From Bacteroidaceae bacterium (lineage in GTDB: Bacteria > Bacteroidota > Bacteroidia > Bacteroidales > Bacteroidaceae), in contig JAGCPB010000027.1 in assembly GCA_017642425.1 (NCBI GenBank), positions 1 through 43,119 of the forward strand: 43,119 nt of DNA. The letters are read 5' to 3'. Position numbers and translations under genes: made by a program. Position 1 is the stretch's first letter, and every line of letters begins with the position of its first letter. Positions 26,789-35,550 of the stretch are shown here, piece after piece. The notes beneath the pieces were generated by a model. It searched no databases, was not told where the DNA came from, and worked only from the letters and a program-made list of their open reading frames with translations.

Positions 26789-28051
26789 ATGCGAGTACTG
26801 ATGTTCGGCTGGGAGTTCCCTCCCCATATCCTGGGAGGATTGGGAACAGCCAGCTTCGGATTGACAAGAGGACTAGCCAACCAAGGGGACGTGGATATCA
26901 CGTTCTGTCTGCCCAAGCCATGGGGTGATGAGGACCAGAGCTTCATGAAGATTGTAGGCATGAACACCGTTCCGGTGGTGTGGCGCAATCCTGACAACAG
27001 TGTGCTTAAGGAGCGTTATCCGTGGATGGACAGCGAGGACTATTACCGCTTCCGTGACCATATATACTCGGATTTCAGCAACCTTTATACCAATGACCTG
27101 GGTTGCATAGAGTTTTCGGGCCGCTATCCGGATAACCTTCATGAGGAGATAAACAACTACTCCATAGTGGCAGGCGTAGTGGCACGCACACAGGAGTTTG
27201 ATATAATCCATTCGCATGACTGGCTCACATATCCTGCCGGCATACACGCCAAGCAGGTAAGCGGAAAGCCGTTGGTGATACATGTTCACGCTACAGATTT
27301 TGACCGTAGCCGCGGCAATGTCAACCCCACGGTCTATGCCATAGAGAAGAACGGTATGGATTATGCCGACCACATCATGTGCGTAAGCGAACTGACCCGC
27401 CAGACTGTCATCAACAAGTATCATCAGGATCCGCGCAAGGTATCTACCATGCACAATGCCGTTGAGCCGCTGCCACAGGAGATTCAGGATATCGTGCCGC
27501 AAAAGAAACCGCATGAGAAGGTGGTCACCTTCCTGGGACGCATCACCATGCAAAAAGGTCCTGAGTACTTTGTCGAGGCTGCCGCATTGGTGCTTAAGCG
27601 TACTCATGACATCCGTTTCTGTATGGCCGGAAGCGGTGACATGATGAATGCCATGATTACCATGGCAGCTGACCGCGGTATTGCCGACCGTTTCCATTTC
27701 CCGGGATTCATGAAAGGCAAGCAGGTTTATGAGTGCCTCAAGGCAAGTGATGTATATATCATGCCTTCTGTATCGGAACCTTTCGGCATATCACCGTTGG
27801 AGGCCATGCAGTGTGAGGTTCCCACCATCATCTCAAAGCAGTCAGGCTGTGCCGAGATCCTGGACAAGTGCATCAAGGTTGATTACTGGGACATCCACGC
27901 AATGGCCGATGCAATATACTCCATCTGCAATTATCCTGCTCTTTATGAATATCTGAAGGTGGAGGGCAAGAAGGAGGTCGATGCCATAACCTGGGACAAG
28001 GTAGGCGAGCGCATTCTGGCACGCTACAAGAAACTGCTGGGAATCAAATAA
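26789..28051 (+). CDS. GT4 glycosyltransferase, glycogen synthase-like
   Basis: A 420-residue GT-B enzyme. The N-terminal domain carries the GWEFPPHILGGLGTA loop (sugar acceptor/phosphate binding), IIHSHDWLTYPAG and VIHVHATDFDR. The C-terminal domain has FLGRITMQKGPEYFVEAA and the nucleotide-sugar motif SEPFGISPLEAMQ, with its two Glu residues. Bacteroidales annotate this group as glycogen or starch synthase. The frame also opens at a TTG (26774) overlapping the previous gene, but ATG 26789, seven bases past that stop, is the more ordinary start. Its neighbours are a debranching enzyme and a GH57 enzyme. Confidence 0.87.
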   Translation: MRVLMFGWEFPPHILGGLGTASFGLTRGLANQGDVDITFCLPKPWGDEDQSFMKIVGMNTVPVVWRNPDNSVLKERYPWMDSEDYYRFRDHIYSDFSNLYTNDLGCIEFSGRYPDNLHEEINNYSIVAGVVARTQEFDIIHSHDWLTYPAGIHAKQVSGKPLVIHVHATDFDRSRGNVNPTVYAIEKNGMDYADHIMCVSELTRQTVINKYHQDPRKVSTMHNAVEPLPQEIQDIVPQKKPHEKVVTFLGRITMQKGPEYFVEAAALVLKRTHDIRFCMAGSGDMMNAMITMAADRGIADRFHFPGFMKGKQVYECLKASDVYIMPSVSEPFGISPLEAMQCEVPTIISKQSGCAEILDKCIKVDYWDIHAMADAIYSICNYPALYEYLKVEGKKEVDAITWDKVGERILARYKKLLGIK

Positions 28052-28076
28052 TGTGGAATAAATAAAGAATCACGAT

Positions 28077-29387
28077 ATGAAAACAATCTGTCTGTATTTT
28101 GAGATCCATCAGATAATCCATCTCAAGAGATACCGCTTCTTTGACATAGGTACTGACCATTACTATTATGATGACTATGCCAATGAGACAAGTATTTCAA
28201 ACATAGCCGAGAACTCCTATATACCGGCTCTCAAGACCCTGATTGACATGGCCCGCAAAAGTGAGGGTGCATTCAAGGTGGCCCTTTCACTTTCGGGCGT
28301 GGGACTGGAGCAGCTGGAACGTTATGCCCCGCAGGTGATTGACCTGCTGCAGGAACTGAACGGGACCGGATGCGTGGAATTCATTGCCGAGCCTTACTCA
28401 CACGGCCTGGCATCATTGGCTCCTACCGGAGAGCAGTCGTTCCGCGAGGAGGTTAAGCGTCAGGTTGACAAGATAAACCAGCTCTTTGGCCAGAAGCCCA
28501 AGGTTTTCCGCAACTCCAGCCTTATCTATGACGATGAGATAGGCGGTCTTGTGGCCGATATGGGATTCAAGGGAATGCTCACAGAGGGTGCCAAGCATAT
28601 TCTGGGTTGGAAGAGCCCGCACTATCTGTACCACTGCGCCCTTAACCCCAACCTCAAGGTATTTACCCGTGACTACAAACTGTCCGATGACATAAGCCTG
28701 CGTTTCTCAAATTCATCATGGGAGGCATATCCGCTCATGGCAGACAAGTACATGGACTGGATTGCACAGAGCCCCGAGGAGGACGGTGTATTCAACATAT
28801 TCATGGAACTCTGCGCGCTGGGCATTTACCAGCCGCTCAGTTCAAACATCCTTGAGTTCCTGAGCAACCTGCCTGCTGCAGCCAAAGAGCGTGGCATTGG
28901 ATTCCAGACTCCATCGGAGGTAATCAAGACACACAAGTCCGTATCATCCATCGAGGTGCCCTACCCCATGTCATGGAACGATGAGGAGCGTGACATAAGC
29001 TGCTGGCTGGGCAACGTGATGCAGCGCGAGGCATTCAACAAACTCTATTCAATAGGCGAGCGTGTAATCCTGAGTAATGACCGTCATCTGCGTCAGGACT
29101 GGGATTACCTGCAGGCAAGCAACAACTTCCGTTTCATGACAACCAAGAACAATGCGGTGTCAATGGATCGCGGAATATACGAATCACCTTACGATGCATT
29201 CACCAACTACATGAACATTCTGGGTGATTTCCTGCAGAGAGTAAATTGGGCACTGCCTCTGGATATTGACACTGAGGAGCTTAACGCTTTCCAGACTACC
29301 ATCAGCAATCAGGACAAAAAGATTCAGGCTCTTGAAAAGAAAGTGGCCAGACTCAAGGCTGCGGCCGAAAAGCCAAAGAACAAGTGA
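28077..29387 (+). CDS. GH57 family alpha-glucan enzyme
   Basis: A 436-residue member of glycoside hydrolase family 57. It has the early FEIHQIIHLKRYRFF segment (family motif with His), a family-like EFIAEPYSHGLASL region (about residues 100-113) and FRNSSLIYDDEIG (about 143-155), where the acid/nucleophile region lies. A C-terminal coiled coil (about 400-430) ends in a Lys-rich tail. GH57 enzymes act on alpha-1,4 or alpha-1,6 glucans. Position as third gene of the debranching/synthase operon supports a role in glycogen turnover. A strong shared terminator follows. Confidence 0.87.
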   Translation: MKTICLYFEIHQIIHLKRYRFFDIGTDHYYYDDYANETSISNIAENSYIPALKTLIDMARKSEGAFKVALSLSGVGLEQLERYAPQVIDLLQELNGTGCVEFIAEPYSHGLASLAPTGEQSFREEVKRQVDKINQLFGQKPKVFRNSSLIYDDEIGGLVADMGFKGMLTEGAKHILGWKSPHYLYHCALNPNLKVFTRDYKLSDDISLRFSNSSWEAYPLMADKYMDWIAQSPEEDGVFNIFMELCALGIYQPLSSNILEFLSNLPAAAKERGIGFQTPSEVIKTHKSVSSIEVPYPMSWNDEERDISCWLGNVMQREAFNKLYSIGERVILSNDRHLRQDWDYLQASNNFRFMTTKNNAVSMDRGIYESPYDAFTNYMNILGDFLQRVNWALPLDIDTEELNAFQTTISNQDKKIQALEKKVARLKAAAEKPKNK

Positions 29388-29396
29388 TTTAGCAAT

Positions 29397-29432
29397 AAGA
29401 AAGGGGTTCGACAAAAATCGAACCCCTTTCTT
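29397..29432. terminator. bidirectional terminator after the glycogen operon
   Basis: Perfect 15-base stem AAGAAAGGGGTTCGA / TCGAACCCCTTTCTT with a six-base A-rich loop. It lies between the convergent GH57 and DUF4270 genes. Confidence 0.88.
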
Positions 29433-29446
29433 AATTTTCAATTCTT
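29433..29446. repeat. partial copy of the TTGAGAATTGAAAATT repeat
   Basis: AATTTTCAATTCTT lies between the terminator and the DUF4270 stop codon. It matches the core of the repeat at 1881-1912 in the same orientation. Confidence 0.35.
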
Positions 29447-30885
29447 CAGAATCTGGAGCGTATTGTCTTGATCTTGATAGGAGTGTCACCGCCAATCAGT
29501 TTGACCTGATGCATCCATAGGTCAAGATTGTAGCTGATGGCCGAACTTCTGGAATCAAGGACAGGACTTACCGGAATCAGGTAGACCTTGTTCCAGTCCG
29601 GGTTTGCACTCTCAAAAGCGGCGTTATCGCCGTTAAACTGATCAATCCAATCCTCCCTGTCACTGTAAATCTTCTCAACCATAGCTGCAATATTCTCATA
29701 CGTGTATGTTCCGTACTTGGATGAATATGTGGCTATGTAAGATTCAGTATTGTCAACATTGCTGTTTTTTGAGAAGAATTCATTGATTCTTTCCTTGCGG
29801 ATGAGCAACAGGTATGTAGGTATGGAAGGCTTGTACTCGTTTGCAGGAGTAACGGCGGTTGATATCCTCAACTGAGCTGCATTCAGCACATATTCCCGGT
29901 CTCTCATATCATCAATGGGGAGAGATATCTCAGTCAGGACTCCGAACGGGCTTCTTATCCATGTGCAAGTGTTGTCGGCAAGTTCATTATCCAGGCCTGT
30001 CCATTTAAGGACATTCAACTGAAGCACCTCACTGTTACCGGCAAATTCGGCCATAAGGGATTCCATTGCCGGTTCATCGTCATCATCAAGCCCTATGCAT
30101 TTGAAGTTTACCTCAAGTATGGTACGGTCTATATAGAATATGGTGCCGTCACCTTGCGAGCATCGGATGTAGAAACCTTTGAAAAGGTTCTCCATGAATG
30201 ATTTGGAATCTGCAAAATAGTGCCTTGTTTCCGGATTGATATATGATTCCAGTATAGTCTTGGCTATTGAATCTGACAATGGGATTGTTATGCTTGGATA
30301 ATAGCTGCTGGTACTACGGAGTGAATCATTATCCTGTAGATTAAGCCCTGAAACGGTTATGCTTGCCAGCGGCTCGGCACTTGCGTCATAAAACAATGAC
30401 GGATCCGTATTTGGATAGTAAGGCGTCCATTCATCAAGCATCCTGTTAAGTGGATACACCTCTATCTTTATAGGGTTTGAGGGATCACCAAAGTAATTCG
30501 TATAATACAGTTTAAGATTGGCGTAATAAGGCTTCTGGCCGGCTACCGCGCTGTCAAACCATTGCGGGAATACGCTGTTTCCTATGCCATAGAGTGAATC
30601 TGCCAGGAACAGGTTCTCCATACATCCTATCTGAGTAAGATAACCTGCCTCATAAAGTGCACCGCTGCCTTGTTCCGTAAATCGGCCCAAACTGCACTTG
30701 GTATTCATTACAATGAGTGAGTCCGGAGACAGAACGGTACGGGATGATGCAAAGCACGAATCGGCTGTTACCGTAATCACATCGTCCGCAGGAGTGAGAG
30801 AACCTCCCAAACCGGATGTCTCTTCATCGCATGATATAAGAAACAGAACTGCAAGAAGACTGCATACTGTCGCTTTGAAATTCAT
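29446..30885 (-). CDS. DUF4270 family lipoprotein
   Basis: A 479-residue exported lipoprotein. The signal peptide ends in the lipobox LISC (residues 16-19). The remainder looks beta-rich, with the typical DUF4270 opening (GSLTPADDVITVTADSCFA) and a serine-rich pattern of outer-membrane lipoproteins. The function of the family is unknown; it is confined to Bacteroidetes. It starts 11 bases after the GT5-type gene and is presumably co-transcribed. That pairing is why a link to glycan or envelope work can be suspected, but nothing in the sequence proves it. Confidence 0.85.
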   Translation of the reverse strand: MNFKATVCSLLAVLFLISCDEETSGLGGSLTPADDVITVTADSCFASSRTVLSPDSLIVMNTKCSLGRFTEQGSGALYEAGYLTQIGCMENLFLADSLYGIGNSVFPQWFDSAVAGQKPYYANLKLYYTNYFGDPSNPIKIEVYPLNRMLDEWTPYYPNTDPSLFYDASAEPLASITVSGLNLQDNDSLRSTSSYYPSITIPLSDSIAKTILESYINPETRHYFADSKSFMENLFKGFYIRCSQGDGTIFYIDRTILEVNFKCIGLDDDDEPAMESLMAEFAGNSEVLQLNVLKWTGLDNELADNTCTWIRSPFGVLTEISLPIDDMRDREYVLNAAQLRISTAVTPANEYKPSIPTYLLLIRKERINEFFSKNSNVDNTESYIATYSSKYGTYTYENIAAMVEKIYSDREDWIDQFNGDNAAFESANPDWNKVYLIPVSPVLDSRSSAISYNLDLWMHQVKLIGGDTPIKIKTIRSRF

Positions 30886-30896
30886 ATAATGCTAAG

Positions 30897-31700
30897 TCAG
30901 ATTTTGTTGTAGAACTCATTTATGATTTCTGCTCCCATGACGCTTGCGTCGCCCTCCAGGACGGGGATGCCTTTCTCTTTTGCATATGCAGAAAGGCTGG
31001 CGTCTACTGAAGGTGAGTTGCATATAACCCCATCAGAGAAATCTATAGCCTTTTTCATTACTGAATTGTAGTCAATGGGGGTTTCAAAAGTGCCTACGTC
31101 ACTCAGTTGCATATCCTTATTAGGTATTATTTCAGGATATCTTTCACTGAATATTCTGTCAAATGCCTTGTCATAGAGAGAATAAACCACCTTTGAATCG
31201 CGGAAAGCCGGCTCCTCACGATAGGCGGTCTTGATATAAAGGGGTATCAACGCTGAAAGCCAGCCGTGACAATGAATGATATCCGGATTCCAGCGCAGTT
31301 TCTTTACTGTTTCCAGTACACCTCTGGCAAAAAAGATTGTACGCTCATCATTATCCTCATATTCCACGCCATCGCTGTCCGTTACCTGCAGGCGGTTCTG
31401 GAAATAATCTTCATTGTCTATGAAATAGACCTGAATACGGGCAGACTGAAGTGATGCCACCTTTATTATGAGCGGATGGTCCGTGTCATCTATTATCAGG
31501 TTCATTCCGGACAGGCGTATGACCTCATGAAGCTGATTCCGGCGCTCGTTTATGTTACCCCACTTGGGCATAAAGGTACGGATGTCATTACCCAATTCCT
31601 GGATGCTTTGAGGCAGTTGCCTGCAATAATCCGCCATTGGAGATTGAGCCACAAACGGTGTGATCTGATCGGCAATGATAAGGATTTTCTTTTCGCTCAT
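30897..31700 (-). CDS. GT5-type glycogen/starch synthase N-terminal domain only
   Basis: A 267-residue protein matching only the N-terminal GT-B half of glycogen/starch synthases: ADQITPFV start, DIRTFMPKWG, VYFIDNEDYF, WNPDIIHCHGWLSALIPLY and the final EINEFYNKI. The C-terminal ADP-glucose domain and its EPFGL-type motif are absent. Full GlgA is about 480 residues. There is no trace of the second half downstream, and the neighbouring lipoprotein gene starts 11 bases later, so the short form looks settled and not a recent break. It may bind glycan or act with a partner, such as the GT4 enzyme encoded nearby. Confidence 0.83.
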   Translation of the reverse strand: MSEKKILIIADQITPFVAQSPMADYCRQLPQSIQELGNDIRTFMPKWGNINERRNQLHEVIRLSGMNLIIDDTDHPLIIKVASLQSARIQVYFIDNEDYFQNRLQVTDSDGVEYEDNDERTIFFARGVLETVKKLRWNPDIIHCHGWLSALIPLYIKTAYREEPAFRDSKVVYSLYDKAFDRIFSERYPEIIPNKDMQLSDVGTFETPIDYNSVMKKAIDFSDGVICNSPSVDASLSAYAKEKGIPVLEGDASVMGAEIINEFYNKI

Positions 31701-31724
31701 AGAGTGTAACTTTCAATTAGTATG

Positions 31725-31757
31725 CGAAGATACTAAAAAAAAATATGAATTTGGCAA
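31725..31757 (-). promoter_or_regulatory. promoter of the GT5-type/DUF4270 operon
   Basis: The minus strand has TTGC-N21-TATCTTCG; the -7 box is one base off TAnnTTTG. The start would be near 31719, about 18 bases before the ATG at 31700. Confidence 0.45.
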
Positions 31758-31774
31758 GCAGATTGGCCTAAACT

Positions 31775-31805
31775 TTTGAAATACCATAAATATTCACTTA
31801 TTTTG
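31775..31805 (+). promoter_or_regulatory. promoter of panC-panD
   Basis: TTTG (31775-31778)-N19-TTATTTTG (31798-31805), one base off the -7 consensus. The start would be near 31812, about 14 bases before the panC ATG. Confidence 0.6.
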
Positions 31806-31825
31806 CGGACTTTTTCAATTGTATT

Positions 31826-32674
31826 ATGATAAAGGTAATAACGACAGTAAAGGAACTGAAAGAGGCCCTTAAGGCTGGCCGCAAGGCCGGAAAGACGATA
31901 GGTCTTGTACCTACTATGGGTGCTCTTCATGAAGGCCATGCATCACTTGTACGCCGCTCGGTGGCAGAAAATGACATAACCGTAGTAAGTGATTTTGTCA
32001 ATCCCACCCAGTTTAACGATAAGAATGACCTGCAGAACTATCCCCGCACCATGGAGGCCGACTGCCAGTTACTTGAAAAGGTTGGCGCGCAGTTCGTATT
32101 TGCCCCCAGCGTTGAGGAGATGTATCCGGAACCCGATACCCGTACGTTTGATTTCACCCCGTTGGATAAGGTTATGGAAGGCCCCAACCGCCCGGGACAT
32201 TTCAATGGCGTGGCACAGATTGTAAGCAAGCTGTTCTACGCTGTGGAACCTGACCGTGCTTATTTTGGAGAGAAGGATTTCCAGCAGTTGGCCATTATCC
32301 GAGAGATGGTACGCCAGTTGAACCTCAAAATTGAGATAGTAGGCTGCCCCATTGTCCGCGAAGAGGACGGCATGGCACTCAGTTCACGCAACATGCTCCT
32401 GAGTAAAGCCGAGCGTAAGCTTGCAGCCAACATATCACGCACACTCTTTGAGAGCCGCTACTACGCTCGTCATCATACTCTCAATTCAACACGCAAGTAT
32501 GTGATTGACACCATCAACTCATTCAACGGACTTGAGGTTGAATATTACGAGATCGTGGATGGCCGCACCCTTCAGCCTGTAGACAACTGGGATGCCACCG
32601 ATTATATTGTAGGCTGCGTTACCGTACATTGCGGTAAGGTACGTCTTATTGACAACATCAAATACAAGGAATAA
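31826..32674 (+). CDS. panC: pantothenate synthetase PanC
   Basis: A 282-residue enzyme that joins pantoate and beta-alanine with ATP to form pantothenate. The ATP-binding HIGH-type motif lies in [10 protein letters not shown] (about residues 28-37). [34 protein letters not shown] and the second ATP loop SSRNMLL are all present. Length is normal. The stop codon overlaps the panD start by one base (TAATG), coupling the two last steps of vitamin B5 supply. Confidence 0.96.
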   Translation: MIKVITTVKELKEALKAGRKAGKTIGLVPTMGALHEGHASLVRRSVAENDITVVSDFVNPTQFNDKNDLQNYPRTMEADCQLLEKVGAQFVFAPSVEEMYPEPDTRTFDFTPLDKVMEGPNRPGHFNGVAQIVSKLFYAVEPDRAYFGEKDFQQLAIIREMVRQLNLKIEIVGCPIVREEDGMALSSRNMLLSKAERKLAANISRTLFESRYYARHHTLNSTRKYVIDTINSFNGLEVEYYEIVDGRTLQPVDNWDATDYIVGCVTVHCGKVRLIDNIKYKE

Positions 32675-33000
32675 TGCTGCTTACAGTTCTTAAATCAAAG
32701 TTGCATAGGGTCAAAGTGACCGATGCCAACATAAATTACATAGGTAGCATAACCATTGACGGAAACTGGATGGACGCAGCCGGCATCATTGACGGCGAAC
32801 AGGTTCATGTGGTTGATGTGACAAACGGCGCACGCCTGGTAACATACGTAATCCGCGGTGAGCGCGGTTCCAAGTGTATCTGCCTTAACGGCGCTGCCGC
32901 TCGCCTGGTCTCAATAGGCGATACCGTCATAATCATCGCCTACGCCCAAGTAACCCCAGAGGAAGCCAAAACCTTCAAACCTACAGTCGTCATCCCGTAA
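32674..33000 (+). CDS. panD: aspartate 1-decarboxylase PanD
   Basis: A 108-residue pyruvoyl enzyme that makes beta-alanine from aspartate. The self-cleavage site YIGS is at residues 22-25; Ser25 becomes the pyruvoyl group. [18 protein letters not shown] and [10 protein letters not shown] are family segments. It is slightly shorter than the usual 115-125 residues, lacking part of the C-terminal tail. The beta-alanine is the substrate of PanC, encoded by the overlapping upstream gene. Confidence 0.95.
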   Translation: MLLTVLKSKLHRVKVTDANINYIGSITIDGNWMDAAGIIDGEQVHVVDVTNGARLVTYVIRGERGSKCICLNGAAARLVSIGDTVIIIAYAQVTPEEAKTFKPTVVIP

Positions 33001-33042
33001 GTTTACCATTTGATACCGTAAGGTTTCCATTTGCAGTAATAG

Positions 33043-33078
33043 AAAAAATAGCCCTCGTAATTGCGAGGGCTATTTTTT
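33043..33078 (+). terminator. terminator of panC-panD
   Basis: Perfect 15-base stem AAAAAATAGCCCTCG / CGAGGGCTATTTTTT with a six-base loop. T-run follows on the plus strand, A-run on the other side. Confidence 0.88.
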
Positions 33079-33109
33079 ACGCGACTGTAAGGAGCGCCGT
33101 TTGGCTTTG

Positions 33110-33173
33110 CCAAACTAAAAAAAGGTCGGGGAATCCACTTACAATGCTCAACCGAGCATTGTAAGCAGGATTC
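33110..33173 (-). terminator. large hairpin/terminator across the oadB stop codon
   Basis: On the minus strand two stems (GAATCC/GGATTC outer and CTTACAATGCTC/GAGCATTGTAAG inner, four-base loop) form about 18 pairs with a small bulge. A T-run (TTTTTTT) follows after six bases. The TGA of the decarboxylase beta gene (33148-33150) lies at the loop. It ends the propionate operon. Confidence 0.65.
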
Positions 33174-34326
33174 CGGCAGCAACTGCTGAACCTATTACGC
33201 CTGCAACATTCGGGCCCATGGCATGCATGAGCAGGAAGTTGCTGGGGTTCTCCTCCTGGCCTACCTGCTGCGATACGCGGGCAGCCATAGGAACGGCCGA
33301 TACACCTGCGGAGCCGATAAGCGGATTGATCTTCTCTTTTGAGAACACGTTCATCAGCTTGGCAAGCAGGATACCGCCTGCGGTACCGCAACCGAATGCC
33401 ACTACGCCCATAACCATAATCTTGATGGTGCTCCAGTCAAGGAATGAGCTGGCGGTAGCGGTTGCACCTACGGTAAGACCCAGGAATATTACCACGATGT
33501 TCATCAGCTCGTTCTGCATGGTCTTGCTCAGACGGTCCACAACACCGCACTCCTTAGCCAGGTTACCCAGCATGAGGCAGCCTATCAGAGGAGCGGCATC
33601 GGGCAGGATAAGAGCCACGATAGTTGTGATGGCAATCGGGAATATGATCTTCTCGGTCTTGCTTACGGGACGCAGCTGGCTCATCTTGATGGCACGCTCC
33701 TTCTTGGTGGTCAGAGCACGCATGATGGGCGGCTGGATCACGGGAACAAGGGCCATGTATGAATAAGCGGCAATGGCGATAGGGCCAAGCAGCTCAGGAG
33801 CCAGTTTTGATGTAAGGAAGATTGACGTAGGACCGTCAGCACCACCTATGATACCTATTGAGCCGGCCTGAGCCTCGGTAAAGCCCATTGAATTGGCTGC
33901 AAGGAATGTAAGGAAGATACCCAGCTGGGCAGCTGCGCCCAGGAGCAGACTCTTGGGGTTTGCAATCAGCGGACCAAAGTCTGTCATGGCACCTACGCCC
34001 ATGAAGATAAGGCACGGATAGACACCGGCTTTTACACCTATGTAGAGAATGTCCAGCAGACCACCCTCACGCATGATAGTACCATAGCTGTGATAGGCGG
34101 GGCTGTTGGCATCCAGGAACGCTGTCCAAAGCTCTGAATGGTACATGTTTGCACCAGGCAGGTTGGTGAGCAGCATACCGAATGCGATGGGGAGCAGCAA
34201 GAGCGGCTCGTATTGCTTCTTGATGGCCAGGAACAGCAAGAAGAAGCTCAGAAGGAGCATGATTACCTGCTGCAGGCTTATGTTCATGAAGCCCATCTGA
34301 TCAAAGAATTCCAGAATATCACCCAT
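33148..34326 (-). CDS. Na+-pumping decarboxylase beta subunit
   Basis: A 392-residue integral membrane protein of the OadB/MmdB family. It has about nine or more hydrophobic segments and the conserved [20 protein letters not shown] loop (about residues 155-174) and [15 protein letters not shown] region, where the Na+-binding acids lie. The beta subunit releases CO2 from carboxybiotin and couples this to sodium export. With the carboxyltransferase and epimerase genes upstream, methylmalonyl-CoA decarboxylase is the likely complex. It starts 25 bases after the biotin carrier gene. Confidence 0.93.
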   Translation of the reverse strand: MGDILEFFDQMGFMNISLQQVIMLLLSFFLLFLAIKKQYEPLLLLPIAFGMLLTNLPGANMYHSELWTAFLDANSPAYHSYGTIMREGGLLDILYIGVKAGVYPCLIFMGVGAMTDFGPLIANPKSLLLGAAAQLGIFLTFLAANSMGFTEAQAGSIGIIGGADGPTSIFLTSKLAPELLGPIAIAAYSYMALVPVIQPPIMRALTTKKERAIKMSQLRPVSKTEKIIFPIAITTIVALILPDAAPLIGCLMLGNLAKECGVVDRLSKTMQNELMNIVVIFLGLTVGATATASSFLDWSTIKIMVMGVVAFGCGTAGGILLAKLMNVFSKEKINPLIGSAGVSAVPMAARVSQQVGQEENPSNFLLMHAMGPNVAGVIGSAVAAGILLTMLG

Positions 34327-34351
34327 TTCTGTTCAGATTTTGAAATGTTGA

Positions 34352-35083
34352 TTATCCAAGAACCAGGAGAAGGTCTTCCTGCATCACGTTCTGACCTGCG
34401 GTTACGGCAATCTTGGTTACCTTACCGTCGCGGTCAGCCATAATGGCGTTCTCCATCTTCATACTCTCAAGGGTAAGCAGCGTGTCACCCTTCTTGACAT
34501 CCTGCCCCTCCTGAACCAGAACCTTGATTACAGATCCTGGCAGCGGGCTGGTTACCTTGTAACCGCCTGCGGGAACATCGGCAGCCTTGGGAGCCTCGGC
34601 CTTGGGAGCCGGAGCGGCTTTGGGAGCTTCAGGTTTAGGAGCAGGTGCAGCTGCGGGAGCGGCTGCAACAGCTGCGGTCTCAATTTCAAGCAGCTTATCA
34701 TCCTGCATAACGTTCTTGCCAGGCTCTACGAATATGTTCTTTACAGTTCCGTCGGCCTCAGCGCAGACGTTGTTCTCCATCTTCATGGACTCCATGGTAA
34801 GGAGCACATCACCCTTCTTTACAGCCTGACCGGCCTTGACCAGAACCTTTACTATTGATCCGGGCAGCGGTGACTTTACTGTCTGCAGGCCTGCGGGTGC
34901 TGCGGCAGCAGGAGCGGCGGCAGCGGCGGGACGGCGTACAGCAGCTGCTGCAGGGGCCTCCTCCTTCTCTAACTCTACCTTGTAGGTCTTGCCATTGATT
35001 GTTACCTCGGCAAAGTTGTCCTCAAGTTCGTTGACAGCAGCATTGTATTGCTTGCCGTCTATTGTGAATTTGAATTCTTTCAT
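34352..35083 (-). CDS. double-biotinyl carrier subunit of the decarboxylase
   Basis: A 243-residue biotin carrier with two biotinyl domains. After an N-terminal beta-part (residues 1-40) and an Ala/Pro linker, domain 1 (about 67-135) has ESMKME with Lys101. A second Ala/Pro/Lys linker (136-170) leads to domain 2 (about 173-242) with ESMKME and Lys209. Both domains keep the flanking SPLPGS and GDxLLT features, so both should be biotinylated. The usual MmdC/gamma-type carrier has one such domain at about 140 residues. The extra copy looks like a recent duplication. The start lies in a palindrome. Confidence 0.9.
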   Translation of the reverse strand: MKEFKFTIDGKQYNAAVNELEDNFAEVTINGKTYKVELEKEEAPAAAAVRRPAAAAAPAAAAPAGLQTVKSPLPGSIVKVLVKAGQAVKKGDVLLTMESMKMENNVCAEADGTVKNIFVEPGKNVMQDDKLLEIETAAVAAAPAAAPAPKPEAPKAAPAPKAEAPKAADVPAGGYKVTSPLPGSVIKVLVQEGQDVKKGDTLLTLESMKMENAIMADRDGKVTKIAVTAGQNVMQEDLLLVLG

Positions 35084-35102
35084 TTAAAATTTCATTTTAA
35101 AT
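35082..35102. repeat. palindrome overlapping the biotin carrier start
   Basis: Perfect inverted repeat ATTTAAAAT-TTC-ATTTTAAAT. On the minus strand it covers the ATG of the biotin carrier gene and includes a four-codon mini-frame (ATG AAA TTT TAA) just before it, in frame. It could control translation entry, but this is not shown. Confidence 0.4.
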
Positions 35103-35165
35103 AGATTGTAGGCTGCGCCTCAGTATAAAAACGAGTTTTTCTACATTCGGCTTGCACTACAATTC
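35103..35165 (-). other. structured spacer between decarboxylase genes
   Basis: In an operon with otherwise short gaps this spacer holds an outer stem ATTGTAG/CTACAAT (35105-35111 with 35157-35163) and an inner AAAAAC-GA-GTTTTT hairpin (35127-35140). The flanks GCAAGCCG and TGAGGCGC may also pair in part. It may be an intercistronic RNA structure or a copy of an interspersed repeat. Confidence 0.4.
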
Positions 35166-35172
35166 ATAAATA

Positions 35173-35538
35173 TTAACGATGCAAGTTGTTCATTCCGTAG
35201 AGCTTGGAGTTCCAACCTGAACGCTCTACTCTCTTGATATGGATCTCGGTGGGTTCCACGTCATGTACCCCGTTGAAGTACAGGTGCAGAGCCATTGCTA
35301 TGGCGGCAAGGTCATCATCGGCCGATGCCTTAACGCTTGCCGGAGCAGCCTGGGCGGCGGGAGCGGAGATTGCAGCCTTGGGTTCCGCTGCCTTGGGTGC
35401 CTTAACTGCATTGCTGACAACTGCGCCCAGCAGTTTCAGAATGAAGATGAGCACTACCAGGAGCAGGATGACCATGCAGAATCCCAGTCCGGTTACCATC
35501 CAGACATGTGACCAGTTTATTGCTAATGGTGTCATCAT
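35173..35538 (-). CDS. decarboxylase gamma (OadG-like) subunit
   Basis: A 121-residue protein with one N-terminal membrane helix (about residues 13-38) and an Ala/Pro/Lys-rich linker. The C-terminal part (DDLAAIAMALHLYFNGVHDVE) is the usual OadG/MmdD ending. The gamma subunit anchors the soluble carboxyltransferase to the membrane beta subunit. In this operon the biotin carrier is separate. It lies 12 bases after the carboxyltransferase gene. Confidence 0.85.
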   Translation of the reverse strand: MMTPLAINWSHVWMVTGLGFCMVILLLVVLIFILKLLGAVVSNAVKAPKAAEPKAAISAPAAQAAPASVKASADDDLAAIAMALHLYFNGVHDVEPTEIHIKRVERSGWNSKLYGMNNLHR

Positions 35539-35550
35539 AGACTCTGGCTT

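Noticed and set aside
26873-27697. 274-codon open frame antisense to the GT4 gene
   Set aside because: Shadow of the glycosyltransferase frame; composition is unlike a real protein and there is no start context.
29341-29387. coiled-coil Lys-rich tail of the GH57 protein as a separate element
   Set aside because: It is in frame and ends at a normal stop before the terminator, so it is treated as part of the enzyme.
33099-33115. small GTTTGGC/GCCAAAC hairpin as a third terminator
   Set aside because: Seven pairs only and placed between two better terminators; probably no independent role.
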